Shown in pieces: positions 17,672-26,429 of a stretch of 64,000 nucleotides of DNA. The first letter of the stretch is position 1; every line of letters starts with the position of its first letter. Source of the stretch: Pustulibacterium marinum. GTDB taxonomy: Bacteria; Bacteroidota; Bacteroidia; Flavobacteriales; Flavobacteriaceae. The stretch is from the NCBI RefSeq assembly GCF_900116665.1, contig NZ_FPBK01000005.1:62001-126000 (forward strand). Direction: 5' to 3'. The notes beneath the pieces are model-generated. The model made no database searches, was not told the origin of the DNA, and saw nothing but the letters and a program-made list of their open reading frames with translations. A program made the translations under genes and the position numbers.

Positions 17672-19654
17672 TTTATGGATATAATTTGAGAACCCTAAAT
17701 TCAAGGTTAGTAACCCATACCGGTTGGATATTTTATTTTTCAATTGAGAATACAACTGAATATCTACTAAAAGTTCTGGAGACATTTGCTCAGAACTCAT
17801 TAACTCTCCTATAAGTTTTGTAATTAAAAATATCCTGTAGTTACCTATCACTTTCAAAACATCTTCTGATTTAATCTTATCGTTACCTTCTGGAAAAACA
17901 TCTTTTCTTGCCCAATCACTCAAAGAATATTTGTCATGATAGGAAACAATTTCTGCAATTACATTGGAAAGCTGCAAATTTTCATTATTGACTAACGTAC
18001 TAAGCTTTAGCTCTGATTTCTCTAAAAATTCTTCAATAGAAAGAGTGAATATTTCTTGAAATATCGGATTTGAAAACTCTATTTCATCCTGCTGAATATC
18101 CAAAAAAAGTTTTTCATAAACCTTCATTGTTTTTTCAGCATCGGCTTCTTCTCCGGCATTTTCTTCATCCAAAACTAAATCTTTAAAAGAAATTTCCTGC
18201 GCTCCATAAATAACTAGAAAACGAATAATTTCTCTTTCAAAATTTTGAATAATATTGATCTGTTCTCTTGGCTGCTCTGCATTTTTAACTACATCAAAAG
18301 ACTGTGATTGCTGTTTACGCTCTTGCTTATAGTGTTTATCAGCTTCCTTAATTTCCTTCTTGTCTAACTGAGCCAAACTATTAAAAAGTACATCTTCTGA
18401 AATATCCATAATTCTGGAACATTCTTGCAAATACACTTCTTTTTGAATACGATCTGGAATTTTTGAAATACTTGTAACAATATCTCTAATGGTTTCCGCT
18501 TTTTTGATAGGATCGTTCTTCGCTTCTTGCATTAACATGGAAGCCTTGAACTGAATAAAATCTTTGGCATTTTCCTGTAGGTAAGCTTTAATATCTTCCA
18601 AAGAATTTTTCCTTGCAAAACTATCAGGGTCGTCACCTTCCGGAAACGTACAAACCTTTACATTCATTCCTTGCTCCAAAATCAAATCGATTCCTCGAAC
18701 AGAAGCTCGCAATCCTGCCGCATCGCCATCAAAAAGCACTGTAATATTTTTAGTCAACCTATTTACCAGGCGAATCTGATCTGGCGTAAGCGCTGTTCCA
18801 CTAGAAGCCACCACGTTTTCAATGCCACTTTGGTGAAACTGAATTACATCGGTATATCCTTCCACCAAATAGCAATTATCTTCTTTTGCAATAGCCTGTT
18901 TTGCATGGTAAATACCGTACAAAACTTTACTCTTATGATAAATATCGCTCTCAGGTGAATTCAGGTATTTTGCAGCCTTTTTATCATTGGTAAGTATTCT
19001 TCCTCCAAAACCTAAAACTCGGCCACTCATGGAATGGATAGGAAACATTACGCGCCCTTTGAATCTATCAAACCTGCGCTCTTCTTTTACAATGGTTAAT
19101 CCTGTTTTTTGAAGAAACTCTAATTGATATCCTTCTTTCAAAGCATCATCTGTAAAGGCCGACCATTCATCTAACGAATATCCTAATTTAAATTTTTCAA
19201 TTGTATCTGTTGTAAAACCGCGCTCTTTAAAATAAGAAAGTCCAATTGCTTTTCCTTTTCCGGTTTCTAGAAGGTTATGCTGAAAATTTTTCTGTGCAAA
19301 TTCTGAAACCAAATACATACTTTCCCGCTCATTGGCTTGTTCCTTAGCCTCATCTGATTGTTGGGTTTCCTCTACTTCAATTCCATATTTTTTAGCTAAA
19401 TATTTTATAGCTTCCGGATATGTAAAATGTTCGTGCTCCATCAAAAAAGCAACCACATTACCTCCTTTTCCACTACTAAAATCTTTCCAGATTTGTTTCA
19501 CAGGCGACACCATAAAACTAGGAGTTCTTTCCTCGGTGAACGGACTCAACCCTTTGTAATTGGAACCCGATTTTTTCAACTGAACAAAATCGCCAATCAC
19601 TTCTTCCACTCGGGAAGCATCAAAAACTTTATCTACGGTTTCTTTCGCTATCAA
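17663..19654 (-). CDS. dnaG: DNA primase with zinc-less N-terminal domain
   Basis: DnaG makes RNA primers at the replication fork. The catalytic Toprim domain is intact (Glu265 in VEGYTD, Asp309 and Asp311 in LFDGDAAG), and a helicase-binding C-terminal domain follows. In the N-terminal zinc-ribbon domain all four expected ligands are replaced: CPFH reads SPFT (Ser37, Thr40) and the C-x-x-C pair reads DFSS (Asp58, Ser61). The start is TTG at 19654. The ATG at 19732 lies inside the upstream gene's terminator, and a -7 box TACTTTTG lies between the two. Length from this start is 663 residues. Confidence 0.93.
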   Translation of the reverse strand: MIAKETVDKVFDASRVEEVIGDFVQLKKSGSNYKGLSPFTEERTPSFMVSPVKQIWKDFSSGKGGNVVAFLMEHEHFTYPEAIKYLAKKYGIEVEETQQSDEAKEQANERESMYLVSEFAQKNFQHNLLETGKGKAIGLSYFKERGFTTDTIEKFKLGYSLDEWSAFTDDALKEGYQLEFLQKTGLTIVKEERRFDRFKGRVMFPIHSMSGRVLGFGGRILTNDKKAAKYLNSPESDIYHKSKVLYGIYHAKQAIAKEDNCYLVEGYTDVIQFHQSGIENVVASSGTALTPDQIRLVNRLTKNITVLFDGDAAGLRASVRGIDLILEQGMNVKVCTFPEGDDPDSFARKNSLEDIKAYLQENAKDFIQFKASMLMQEAKNDPIKKAETIRDIVTSISKIPDRIQKEVYLQECSRIMDISEDVLFNSLAQLDKKEIKEADKHYKQERKQQSQSFDVVKNAEQPREQINIIQNFEREIIRFLVIYGAQEISFKDLVLDEENAGEEADAEKTMKVYEKLFLDIQQDEIEFSNPIFQEIFTLSIEEFLEKSELKLSTLVNNENLQLSNVIAEIVSYHDKYSLSDWARKDVFPEGNDKIKSEDVLKVIGNYRIFLITKLIGELMSSEQMSPELLVDIQLYSQLKNKISNRYGLLTLNLGFSNYIHKKR

Positions 19655-19674
19655 AATTTGCCTGCTGTTTATTG

Positions 19675-19682
19675 CAAAAGTA
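19675..19682 (-). promoter_or_regulatory. -7 box of the dnaG promoter
   Basis: The minus strand reads TACTTTTG (TAnnTTTG consensus) 20 nt before the TTG start at 19654. It follows directly after the terminator at 19713-19741. No clear -33 TTTG at the right distance was found. Confidence 0.5.
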
Positions 19683-19712
19683 AGTAATTTACAAACCTTC
19701 TGTAAAAAGAAA

Positions 19713-19741
19713 AAGAGTAACCTGAAAAACAAGTTACTCTT
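19713..19741 (-). terminator. terminator of the sigma factor/outer-membrane operon
   Basis: AAGAGTAAC (19713-19721) pairs with GTTACTCTT (19733-19741), 9 bp with an 11-nt loop. Read leftward it is followed by a T-rich tract. It ends the operon at 19767-22272 and separates it from dnaG. Confidence 0.75.
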
Positions 19742-19766
19742 CTTTTGTTCTGAAAATTTTTATTGA

Positions 19767-20891
19767 CTACAAATCCCAACGAACACCAAGCGATATATTA
19801 TTTTGCTTTACGTCTGCATTGTGAAAAATAGGATTTAAATCATACTTTACATAAATAGACATATCGTCTATACCTATATAACCTGCCAACCCATAAACAA
19901 AGTTATTTGTGTTATAGTTGTTTTTAAATTTATCTTTTTGACGATTGCCATCTTCTTTATATTTCAGCTTTTGCCTTGTACTATAATTCAAACCTGCATA
20001 ACCTCCAATTCCAAACTTGAATTGATTTACAGTAGAATATCTAAAATACGTATCCCTAACCTTTTTTTTAGATGGTCCAAATTCAAAAAATATAGGAGCA
20101 ATTAAATTATCCATTCTCAATTTGGCTTTCTTCAAATTTGATGAATGCTCCTTTAAAACAGTCTCATCACCCTCATCTACAAAATACTTATTATCCGTAG
20201 GATTTAATCCGTTATACTGAAAACTTAAACCATATCTAAATCTTATATAGTTGCTGTTCTCTAACACCCTAGTGCTCCACATATAACCAATTTCAAAAAA
20301 GCGACTCCCTCCAATTTCGTATGGGCTTCCATCAATACCTTCCCCTTCTATTATCGCATTATTTAGACCGAAAGCAATTACAAGATCTGTACGTGTTTTT
20401 TTATCGTACTTAAGCTCTTTATTTTCAGTTTTATCTGTGAAGATGGAAACTCCTAAAAACTTGTTTTCCTCACCACTGTCAGCTCCTATAGTAACACCAA
20501 GATATTCTGGCCCCGTATTAACTTCATAATATTCACCTCGCTCTGCTAATGCTATGGAGTTATCAATAATTGCAGTTTTGTTTTCAATGTTCTGCGCAGC
20601 AAGTTTGGCCGCCTCCGCTTTTTGGTTTTGAGCTTCTACTGGAGTAATTTCTCCTTTATCTTCTTTTTCCTGAATTTCCTTTACAGCTGTTTTCAGCTTT
20701 TCTTTCTCTTCGAGAATAATAGCTTCTTTTTTCTTTGTTAAGTTGTCAATGGTTACTTGCTTGTAATTATTTGCAGTTTCCTTTCTTGTTTCCACCTCTA
20801 ATTTTAGGGAATCTTTTTCTGTTTGTGCTGTTAAAAATTGAGCACTAAGCATGAGTACCAACATACTCATGCAGGTAGTAATTTTAACCAT
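19767..20891 (-). CDS. secreted protein with coiled coil and predicted outer-membrane barrel
   Basis: A 374-residue protein of no recognised family. It has a signal peptide (MVKITTCMSMLVLMLSAQFLTAQ split: MVKITTCMSMLV, LMLSAQFLTAQ, cleaved near 23), then a Lys/Glu-rich helical region (about 28-112) that looks coiled coil. The remainder alternates short aromatic-glycine strands (for example EIGGSRFFEIGYMW, FGIGGYAGLNYS) and ends in SLGVRWDL, like an outer-membrane beta-barrel. It is the last gene of the operon with the sigma factor, so it may be the envelope component that operon monitors or supplies. Confidence 0.6.
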   Translation of the reverse strand: MVKITTCMSMLVLMLSAQFLTAQTEKDSLKLEVETRKETANNYKQVTIDNLTKKKEAIILEEKEKLKTAVKEIQEKEDKGEITPVEAQNQKAEAAKLAAQNIENKTAIIDNSIALAERGEYYEVNTGPEYLGVTIGADSGEENKFLGVSIFTDKTENKELKYDKKTRTDLVIAFGLNNAIIEGEGIDGSPYEIGGSRFFEIGYMWSTRVLENSNYIRFRYGLSFQYNGLNPTDNKYFVDEGDETVLKEHSSNLKKAKLRMDNLIAPIFFEFGPSKKKVRDTYFRYSTVNQFKFGIGGYAGLNYSTRQKLKYKEDGNRQKDKFKNNYNTNNFVYGLAGYIGIDDMSIYVKYDLNPIFHNADVKQNNISLGVRWDL

Positions 20892-20936
20892 AATGTTCTT
20901 GATTTTTAATTGATGTGATTGATGAATGAACTCTTT

Positions 20937-21716
20937 TTAATCGTTTGTAGCCACTGCGGTTTTTACTTTTACAATACTGTTTTGAAGAGCATCGAATATT
21001 TTATCTTTAAAAGACCGGTCAAGATCATATTCAACTTCTTCTAGTAACATATTTGCCAATGTTTCCGTAGTAGATTCGCTTTTAAGTAAAACTTCCACAC
21101 GCTCTTTACGCAATTCTTTTTGTGCTTTTAGTAATAGTGAATCTATAGTTGCATCGGTAATTTCTGTTCCAGAAGTTTGCATTTCTGTTAACTTTTGAAC
21201 TACTTCGTCCACTTTCTTATTTTCTAGAATTTCATCTTCGGTATCATTTACCGCTAAATACATTTCAGATGAATTTTCCGTTTCTTTTCCAAACTTATTT
21301 TTAAGTTTCAAACCCTTATTCTCACTTTCTATAACAATAGGATTCTTCTGAATCTCTGGCTGTTTTTGAGTTGATGAATTATCTACAATAACGGGTTCTT
21401 GCTTCTCCCATTTCAAGGATTCTTCATTCACTATTGAAGGACTTACCTCGGAATTTTGAATAGATTGCTCTTTTTCAACATCAACTACTGTAGTAGTATT
21501 TACAGAAGTAGCCTCATACTGTAGAAACATTCCTCCCAAAGCCATGCAGGCAATAACCAGAATAGCCGCCACCCAATACCATGGAAAAGCACTTTTCTTT
21601 TTTTCCTGTTCATCTTTCAATTGTGAAGACAACTTCTCCCAAGCATTTTCAGATGGATTGATGGTACGCTCTTCCAACCGCTGCTTCACTTCTCTTTCAA
21701 ATTCAGATAGTCCCAT
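20937..21716 (-). CDS. anti-sigma-like single-pass membrane protein
   Basis: A 259-residue protein with a cytoplasmic N-terminus (1-44), one membrane segment (about 45-66, WYWVAAILVIACMALGGMF) and a charged, low-complexity outer part rich in Glu, Lys and Ser. It has no zinc-finger (HxxxCxxC) motif. The start overlaps the end of the sigma factor gene by 14 nt, the usual place for a cognate anti-sigma factor. Function is inferred from that position and topology; no catalytic motif is visible. Confidence 0.6.
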   Translation of the reverse strand: MGLSEFEREVKQRLEERTINPSENAWEKLSSQLKDEQEKKKSAFPWYWVAAILVIACMALGGMFLQYEATSVNTTTVVDVEKEQSIQNSEVSPSIVNEESLKWEKQEPVIVDNSSTQKQPEIQKNPIVIESENKGLKLKNKFGKETENSSEMYLAVNDTEDEILENKKVDEVVQKLTEMQTSGTEITDATIDSLLLKAQKELRKERVEVLLKSESTTETLANMLLEEVEYDLDRSFKDKIFDALQNSIVKVKTAVATND

Positions 21717-22272
21717 TTTCTCGTAATCTTAAAAGTTCTAATTGTTGTTGCAATAATTTTCGTGCTTTGGATAATTGTGATTTTGAAGTTCCTTCAGAAA
21801 TTGAAAGCATTTGTGCTATTTCTTTATGGCTATACCCTTCAATAGCATACATGACAAAAACTGTTTTGTAACCATCGGGCAATCTATCAATCAGTAATTG
21901 TAATTGTTCTGTAGACAGCTCTCCTTCGTAACTTACAGTTTCTTTAACTACTTGCTCATCTTCAGTAAAAAAAAGTTCCTTTTTACTTCTAAGAAATGAA
22001 ATGGCTTCTCTTACCATAATTCTTCTTATCCAACCTTCAAAACTTCCTTCAAATCGAAAATTATTCAAATTTTGAAACACTTTTGCGAAGGCAGTAATCA
22101 TCACGTCTTCTGCAAAATGAAGATCGGAAATGTAATACCTGCAAACGCTCAACATTTTTGGCGCATACTTGGAGAACAATGCTTGCTGAGCAGCACTATC
22201 ACTCTTTTGAGCTTTTTTAATGAGTTTCTCCTCATTATTATGTAGCTGAATTACTTTCAAGACACGCTTCAT
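21703..22272 (-). CDS. ECF-type RNA polymerase sigma factor
   Basis: A 189-residue sigma-70 family protein. Region 2 spans about 20-95 (AEDVMITAFAKVFQNL; FEGSFEGWIRRIMVREAI), and region 4 spans about 125-180 (LPDGYKTVFVMYAIEGYSHKEIAQML followed by SEGTSKSQLSKARK, shown in parts). The family directs RNA polymerase to alternative promoters, usually under control of a co-encoded anti-sigma factor. It heads a three-gene operon with the overlapping anti-sigma-like gene and an outer-membrane protein gene. Confidence 0.92.
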   Translation of the reverse strand: MKRVLKVIQLHNNEEKLIKKAQKSDSAAQQALFSKYAPKMLSVCRYYISDLHFAEDVMITAFAKVFQNLNNFRFEGSFEGWIRRIMVREAISFLRSKKELFFTEDEQVVKETVSYEGELSTEQLQLLIDRLPDGYKTVFVMYAIEGYSHKEIAQMLSISEGTSKSQLSKARKLLQQQLELLRLRENGTI

Positions 22273-22399
22273 GTTGGTTTCTGTTTATAAAGACGTCAGA
22301 AAAATGAAAATGGTTGCCTGAAGGTATAAAAAATTTTAGATTAATTTTTACAAAAAGAAATAATCAACTGAAAAATAAGCGATTAAACAATTAAAAATA

Positions 22400-23377
22400 T
22401 TATTTTTTTCTTTCGATTACGTAGTTAACCATCAACTCTAAAGAGTCTCTATACGCAGATTTTGGATAATGTTGTAGAAGTTCAAGTGCTTCTTGCTGAA
22501 AAGAGATCATTTTTTGTGAAGCATATTCTAGTCCGCCTTTTTCTTTGACAAAAGCAATGACTTCATTCACACGCTTTTTATCCTTATTATGACGCTTAAC
22601 GGAATTAATTAACCAAGATCTTTCTTTCTGATCACACGTATTCAATGTGTAGATTAGAGGAAGTGTCATTTTTTGCTCCTTAATATCAATCCCGGTTGGT
22701 TTACCTATTGGACCATCGGTATAGTCAAAGAGGTCATCTTTGATCTGAAAAGCCATTCCTATCAATTCACCAAACTTTCGCATGCGTTCTACATCTTCGG
22801 AATTTGGTGCTACCGAACAAGCTCCCAAACTACAACATGCCGCTATAAGCGTTGCTGTTTTTTGACGAATGATCTCGTAATAAACGTCCTCGGTAATATC
22901 AAGTCTACGCGCCTTTTCAATTTGAAGTAACTCACCTTCACTCATTTCTCTTACCGCAACAGAAATAATTTTTAGGAGATCAAAATCATCATTATCTATT
23001 GATAATAAAAGTCCTTTAGATAATAAATAGTCACCAACTAATACGGCTATTTTATTTTTCCAAAGCGCATTTAAAGAGAAAAATCCTCTTCGGCGATTAC
23101 TATCATCCACAACATCATCATGAACAAGTGTTGCGGTATGAATTAATTCAATTACAGAAGCGCCTCGAAAAGTTCTATCATTAGCTGTTCCGTCTGAAAC
23201 CATTTTAGCTACCAGAAAAACAAACATAGGTCGCATCTGCTTTCCTTTTCTATTGACAATGTAATAAGTGATTCTATTGAGCAAGGCAACTTGCGAAGAC
23301 ATTGATTCGTGGAACTTTTTTTCAAAAAGTTCCATCTCCTTCCTTATCGGAAATTTAATTTGTTCTACTACCTTCAA
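22400..23377 (-). CDS. polyprenyl diphosphate synthase
   Basis: A 325-residue trans-isoprenyl diphosphate synthase, probably making the side chain of menaquinone (octaprenyl/solanesyl type). The first Asp-rich motif HDDVVDD (from Asp87) and the second KDDLFDY are intact, as is the GKQMRP substrate motif. The start is taken as TTG 23377, giving LKVVEQIKFPI, which matches the family start. The in-frame ATG at 23419 overlaps a -7 box TACGTTTG and is probably untranslated. Confidence 0.9.
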   Translation of the reverse strand: MKVVEQIKFPIRKEMELFEKKFHESMSSQVALLNRITYYIVNRKGKQMRPMFVFLVAKMVSDGTANDRTFRGASVIELIHTATLVHDDVVDDSNRRRGFFSLNALWKNKIAVLVGDYLLSKGLLLSIDNDDFDLLKIISVAVREMSEGELLQIEKARRLDITEDVYYEIIRQKTATLIAACCSLGACSVAPNSEDVERMRKFGELIGMAFQIKDDLFDYTDGPIGKPTGIDIKEQKMTLPLIYTLNTCDQKERSWLINSVKRHNKDKKRVNEVIAFVKEKGGLEYASQKMISFQQEALELLQHYPKSAYRDSLELMVNYVIERKK

Positions 23378-23408
23378 CGCTATTCTTAGAACTGTTGTGA
23401 ATGAACTA

Positions 23409-23416
23409 CAAACGTA
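23409..23416 (-). promoter_or_regulatory. -7 box of the polyprenyl synthase promoter
   Basis: The minus strand reads TACGTTTG (TAnnTTTG), 31 nt before the TTG start at 23377. It overlaps the second and third codons after the upstream ATG at 23419, which argues against that ATG. Confidence 0.5.
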
Positions 23417-23525
23417 CAAATTTTTTTGATACTTCTTTTTAGGAATTCTTTATGAATAGTGCGTTAAAGAATTTTAAAGTGTCATTACTACATATATGAA
23501 TCAGCTACTTTTAAATAAAAAAGCT

Positions 23526-24635
23526 ATGAAAAAGAGTACTTTATTAATACTGTTGATGTGTGCTACAAGTTACTTGTTTGCTCAATTTCCTGAAAAATTT
23601 AATAGTGGAACTTCAGACACTCCAGAAGGTTGGGTAAGTTTTATAGGTGATAACGGTGCTGGAACAGCAAAAAACTGGTCTTTTAGCGATACCGGCGAAT
23701 ACGCTTTTCTAGAGCCTGAGGATGTAAGCCCTGAAACTTCTGAAGATTGGTTAGTTTCTCCACAGTTTATGGTTGATGGAGACAGTTACAACTTATCTTT
23801 TCGCCAAATGGATTTTGACACTGCTGATAACGGAAGTGTTTATACTATAAGAATTTCTAACGGAAGCCAAACTAACACCAATGACTTTACTACTATTGCT
23901 ACATACTATGAAAGTGATATGCAAGCGGCGGTGTTCAATCCATATTATATAGATCTTTCTGAATATGCTGGCCAAAATATTTACATAGCTTTTGTAATGG
24001 AACAGCAAAATGGAGATTATTGGTATTTAGATGATATTAATGTAACTGGTAACATGAGCATTCCTAAAGCAGCTGAAAACCCAACACCTTATGATACTGA
24101 AACAAATGTTGTTGTAAATAATCCAATGACGGTAGGTTCCATTGACATGAGCTGGAGTGCCGCTACAACGGGCGATCCTGCTTCTTATTATAAAATATAT
24201 TTTGGAGAAAGTGCTACAGAATTAAATTATATAGGAACCATTAGTGAAACATCTTACACAATGAATAATTGTGAAGACGACACCAACTATTACTGGAAAG
24301 TAGTTCCTACAAATGTTGCCGGAGACGCTATAGATGTTATTACTTGGTCTTTTTCTACAGGAAATGACACCTCGTTGGCGAATGACGTTTTTAAAGATAG
24401 TATGTTTGAAATATATCCTAATCCTGCTTCTGATTTTCTTCATATAAAATCTAAAGAATCCCTTGATCAAGTTCAAATTGTAAATCAAGTAGGAAAACAA
24501 GTAATGACGCTCACAACAGACCATCTGAATGAATTTGAAAACAGTATTAACATTGCAGATCTTGAAAGAGGTATCTACTATGTAACTGTTTCTTCTGAAG
24601 GAAATGTGAGTTCTTATAAAATAGTAAAAAGTTAA
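23526..24635 (+). CDS. T9SS-exported protein with choice-of-anchor J-type domain
   Basis: A 369-residue secreted protein. The signal peptide is MKKSTLLILLMCATSYLFAQ, so ATG 23526 is preferred to 23496. Residues about 25-180 resemble a cleaved-adhesin/choice-of-anchor J beta-sandwich (SEDWLVSPQF, YLDDINVTG). A fibronectin-type-III-like module (about 185-280) follows. The last ~75 residues are a type A T9SS sorting domain (IYPNPASDFLHIK through GIYYVTVSSEG and SYKIVKS), which targets the protein across the outer membrane. It stands alone and diverges from the polyprenyl synthase gene. Confidence 0.88.
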   Translation: MKKSTLLILLMCATSYLFAQFPEKFNSGTSDTPEGWVSFIGDNGAGTAKNWSFSDTGEYAFLEPEDVSPETSEDWLVSPQFMVDGDSYNLSFRQMDFDTADNGSVYTIRISNGSQTNTNDFTTIATYYESDMQAAVFNPYYIDLSEYAGQNIYIAFVMEQQNGDYWYLDDINVTGNMSIPKAAENPTPYDTETNVVVNNPMTVGSIDMSWSAATTGDPASYYKIYFGESATELNYIGTISETSYTMNNCEDDTNYYWKVVPTNVAGDAIDVITWSFSTGNDTSLANDVFKDSMFEIYPNPASDFLHIKSKESLDQVQIVNQVGKQVMTLTTDHLNEFENSINIADLERGIYYVTVSSEGNVSSYKIVKS

Positions 24636-24668
24636 TAACTGATTTTAGTTATTCTAGTTCCCCAACTA

Positions 24669-24696
24669 AAAAAAGCTGCTTTCAAGCAGCTTTTTT
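24669..24696. terminator. bidirectional terminator between T9SS protein and rlmN
   Basis: AAAAAAGCTGC (24669-24679) pairs with GCAGCTTTTTT (24686-24696), loop TTTCAA. T-runs exist on both strands, so it fits both convergent genes; the rlmN stop begins at its edge. Confidence 0.8.
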
Positions 24697-25739
24697 TAAT
24701 TTGATTTATTTGCCAACTGTCCGCAGGCTGCATCAATATCTTTTCCTCTTGATCTTCTTACAGTAACTGTAATCCCATTTTTCTGTAAAATATTCTGATA
24801 CATATCAATAGCTTCTGAATTCGCTTGTTGAAATTCACCATCATCAATTGGATTGTATTCAATAATATTAACTTTAGACGGAGCGAATTTACAGAACTTC
24901 ACCAAAGCTTCTACATCCCTGCGTTGATCATTGATTCCTCTCCAAACTACATACTCATAGGTAATTCTGCTTTTTGTTTTTTGGTACCAATATTCAAGCG
25001 CTTCACGCAAATCTGCTAACGGGAAAGTACTGTTGAATGGCATAATAGATGTACGAGTTTCATCAATAGCCGAATGCAAAGAAACTGCCAGTTTAAATTT
25101 CACCTCATCATCTGCCATTTTTCGAATCATTTTTGGAACTCCCGAAGTAGAAACCGTAATTCTTCTTGGCGACATTCCTAAACCTTCGTCCGAAGTAATT
25201 TTATCTATTGCTTTTAAAACATTGTTATAGTTCATTAATGGTTCTCCCATTCCCATGAAAACAATATTGCTTAGCGGACGATTAAAATACAAACGGCTCT
25301 CATTATCTATTGCAACAACCTGATCATAAATCTCATCAGGATTTAAGTTACGCATGCGCTTTAAACGCGCAGTTGCACAAAATCTGCAATCTAAACTACA
25401 CCCAACTTGACTAGAAACACAAGCAGTAGTTCTGGTATCTGTTGGAATCAATACAGACTCAACAATCAAATCATCATGTAAACGAACCGCATTTTTAATA
25501 GTTCCATCAGAACTACGTTGCATTTGGTCTACTTTGATATGATTGATCACAAAATTTGTCTCAAGCATCTCTCTGGTTTCCTTTGAAATATTGGTCATAC
25601 TGTCAAATGAATGCGCTCCTTTTTGCCACAACCATTCGTACACCTGATTTCCACGAAATGCTTTATCTCCATTATTAACAAAGAAATCTCTTAATTGATC
25701 TTTTGTTAATGCCCTAATATCCTTTTTTGCTTTTTGCAT
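24696..25739 (-). CDS. rlmN: 23S rRNA (adenine(2503)-C(2))-methyltransferase
   Basis: RlmN is a radical SAM enzyme that methylates C2 of A2503 in 23S rRNA and A37 in some tRNAs. The 347-residue protein has the radical SAM cluster CxxxCxxC (Cys114, Cys118, Cys121 in CSLDCRFC), the GMGEPL motif and the C-terminal catalytic Cys in DAACGQL. The start is ATG 25739; it lies only 6 nt from the -7 box TAATTTTG, so the transcript may be nearly leaderless. Confidence 0.96.
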   Translation of the reverse strand: MQKAKKDIRALTKDQLRDFFVNNGDKAFRGNQVYEWLWQKGAHSFDSMTNISKETREMLETNFVINHIKVDQMQRSSDGTIKNAVRLHDDLIVESVLIPTDTRTTACVSSQVGCSLDCRFCATARLKRMRNLNPDEIYDQVVAIDNESRLYFNRPLSNIVFMGMGEPLMNYNNVLKAIDKITSDEGLGMSPRRITVSTSGVPKMIRKMADDEVKFKLAVSLHSAIDETRTSIMPFNSTFPLADLREALEYWYQKTKSRITYEYVVWRGINDQRRDVEALVKFCKFAPSKVNIIEYNPIDDGEFQQANSEAIDMYQNILQKNGITVTVRRSRGKDIDAACGQLANKSN

Positions 25740-25745
25740 AGACCG

Positions 25746-25753
25746 CAAAATTA
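25746..25753 (-). promoter_or_regulatory. -7 box directly in front of rlmN
   Basis: The minus strand reads TAATTTTG (TAnnTTTG). Only 6 nt separate it from the rlmN ATG, implying a leader of a few nucleotides or none. The upstream side is occupied by the terminator at 25780-25802. Confidence 0.5.
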
Positions 25754-25779
25754 GCTAATAAAATGGAATTCATAAAAAA

Positions 25780-25802
25780 GGGGAAACCTTTAAAGTTTCC
25801 CC
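25780..25802 (-). terminator. terminator after the truncated BI-1 gene
   Basis: GGGGAAAC (25780-25787) pairs with GTTTCCCC (25795-25802), extended by flanking A/T pairs to 12 bp. Read leftward it runs into TTTTTT. It isolates the BI-1 remnant from rlmN. Confidence 0.8.
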
Positions 25803-25826
25803 TTTTAATTTATACTAAAAAGCAGG

Positions 25827-26231
25827 TTATTTTCTTCTTCCAAAAATTCTCAATAAGAAAAGGAACAAATTGATAAAATCAAGATACAACGTTAAGGCTC
25901 CTAACACGGCTACTTTTTGCTTCATGTCTGCTTCCAAATTCTCCACTTGTAAACGTTTAAGTTTCTGAGTATCATATGCTGTTAATCCTATAAAAATAAA
26001 AACTCCAACATACGTTATAATCCAATACAACATTTCACTTTCCATGAAAAAATTAACAATAGAAGCAATGATAATCCCAATGATTCCCATAAAACCTATA
26101 TTTTTCATAGATAACAAATCGCTTTTAGTCGTATAACCATATAAGCTCATTGCGCCAAAAGTACCTGCTGTCACCAAAAAGGTACTGGTAATTGAAGCCT
26201 CTGTGAAGGCTAGAAAAATAACAGTTTTCAC
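25827..26231 (-). pseudogene. 5'-truncated Bax inhibitor-1/YccA family membrane protein
   Basis: The 134 codons match the C-terminal part of Bacteroidetes BI-1 (TMBIM/YccA) proteins, with strong membrane segments and the conserved ends GLTAYDTQK and YLDFINLFLFLLRIFGRRK. Full-length members are about 230 residues. The first ~95 residues, including the first membrane segments, are missing. The only available start is GTG 26231; an in-frame stop lies about 90 nt further upstream, and a terminator hairpin begins 8 nt before the GTG. No other frame upstream encodes the missing part. It is probably a pseudogene, though a short product is possible. Confidence 0.72.
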
Positions 26232-26238
26232 ACATAAA

Positions 26239-26269
26239 AAAAGGAAAAGTCTTTTAGACTTTTCCTTTT
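26239..26269. terminator. strong hairpin immediately upstream of the BI-1 remnant
   Basis: AAAAGGAAAAGTCT (26239-26252) pairs perfectly with AGACTTTTCCTTTT (26256-26269), loop TTT. T-runs flank it on both strands. No intact gene lies between it and the queA terminator at 26430, so what it normally terminates is unclear. Confidence 0.75.
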
Positions 26270-26429
26270 CTATTGCATAGCTAAAAAAACGAGAACGTCA
26301 CTTAAATTAAATAGTAAACATTCACTCCAAGAAATAATGTATGATTTCTCAAACATACTTACCGAATATACCAAGTTTTAACATAAAATACTACACATAA
26401 TTTAAAATTACTTATAGTTATCAATAAAA

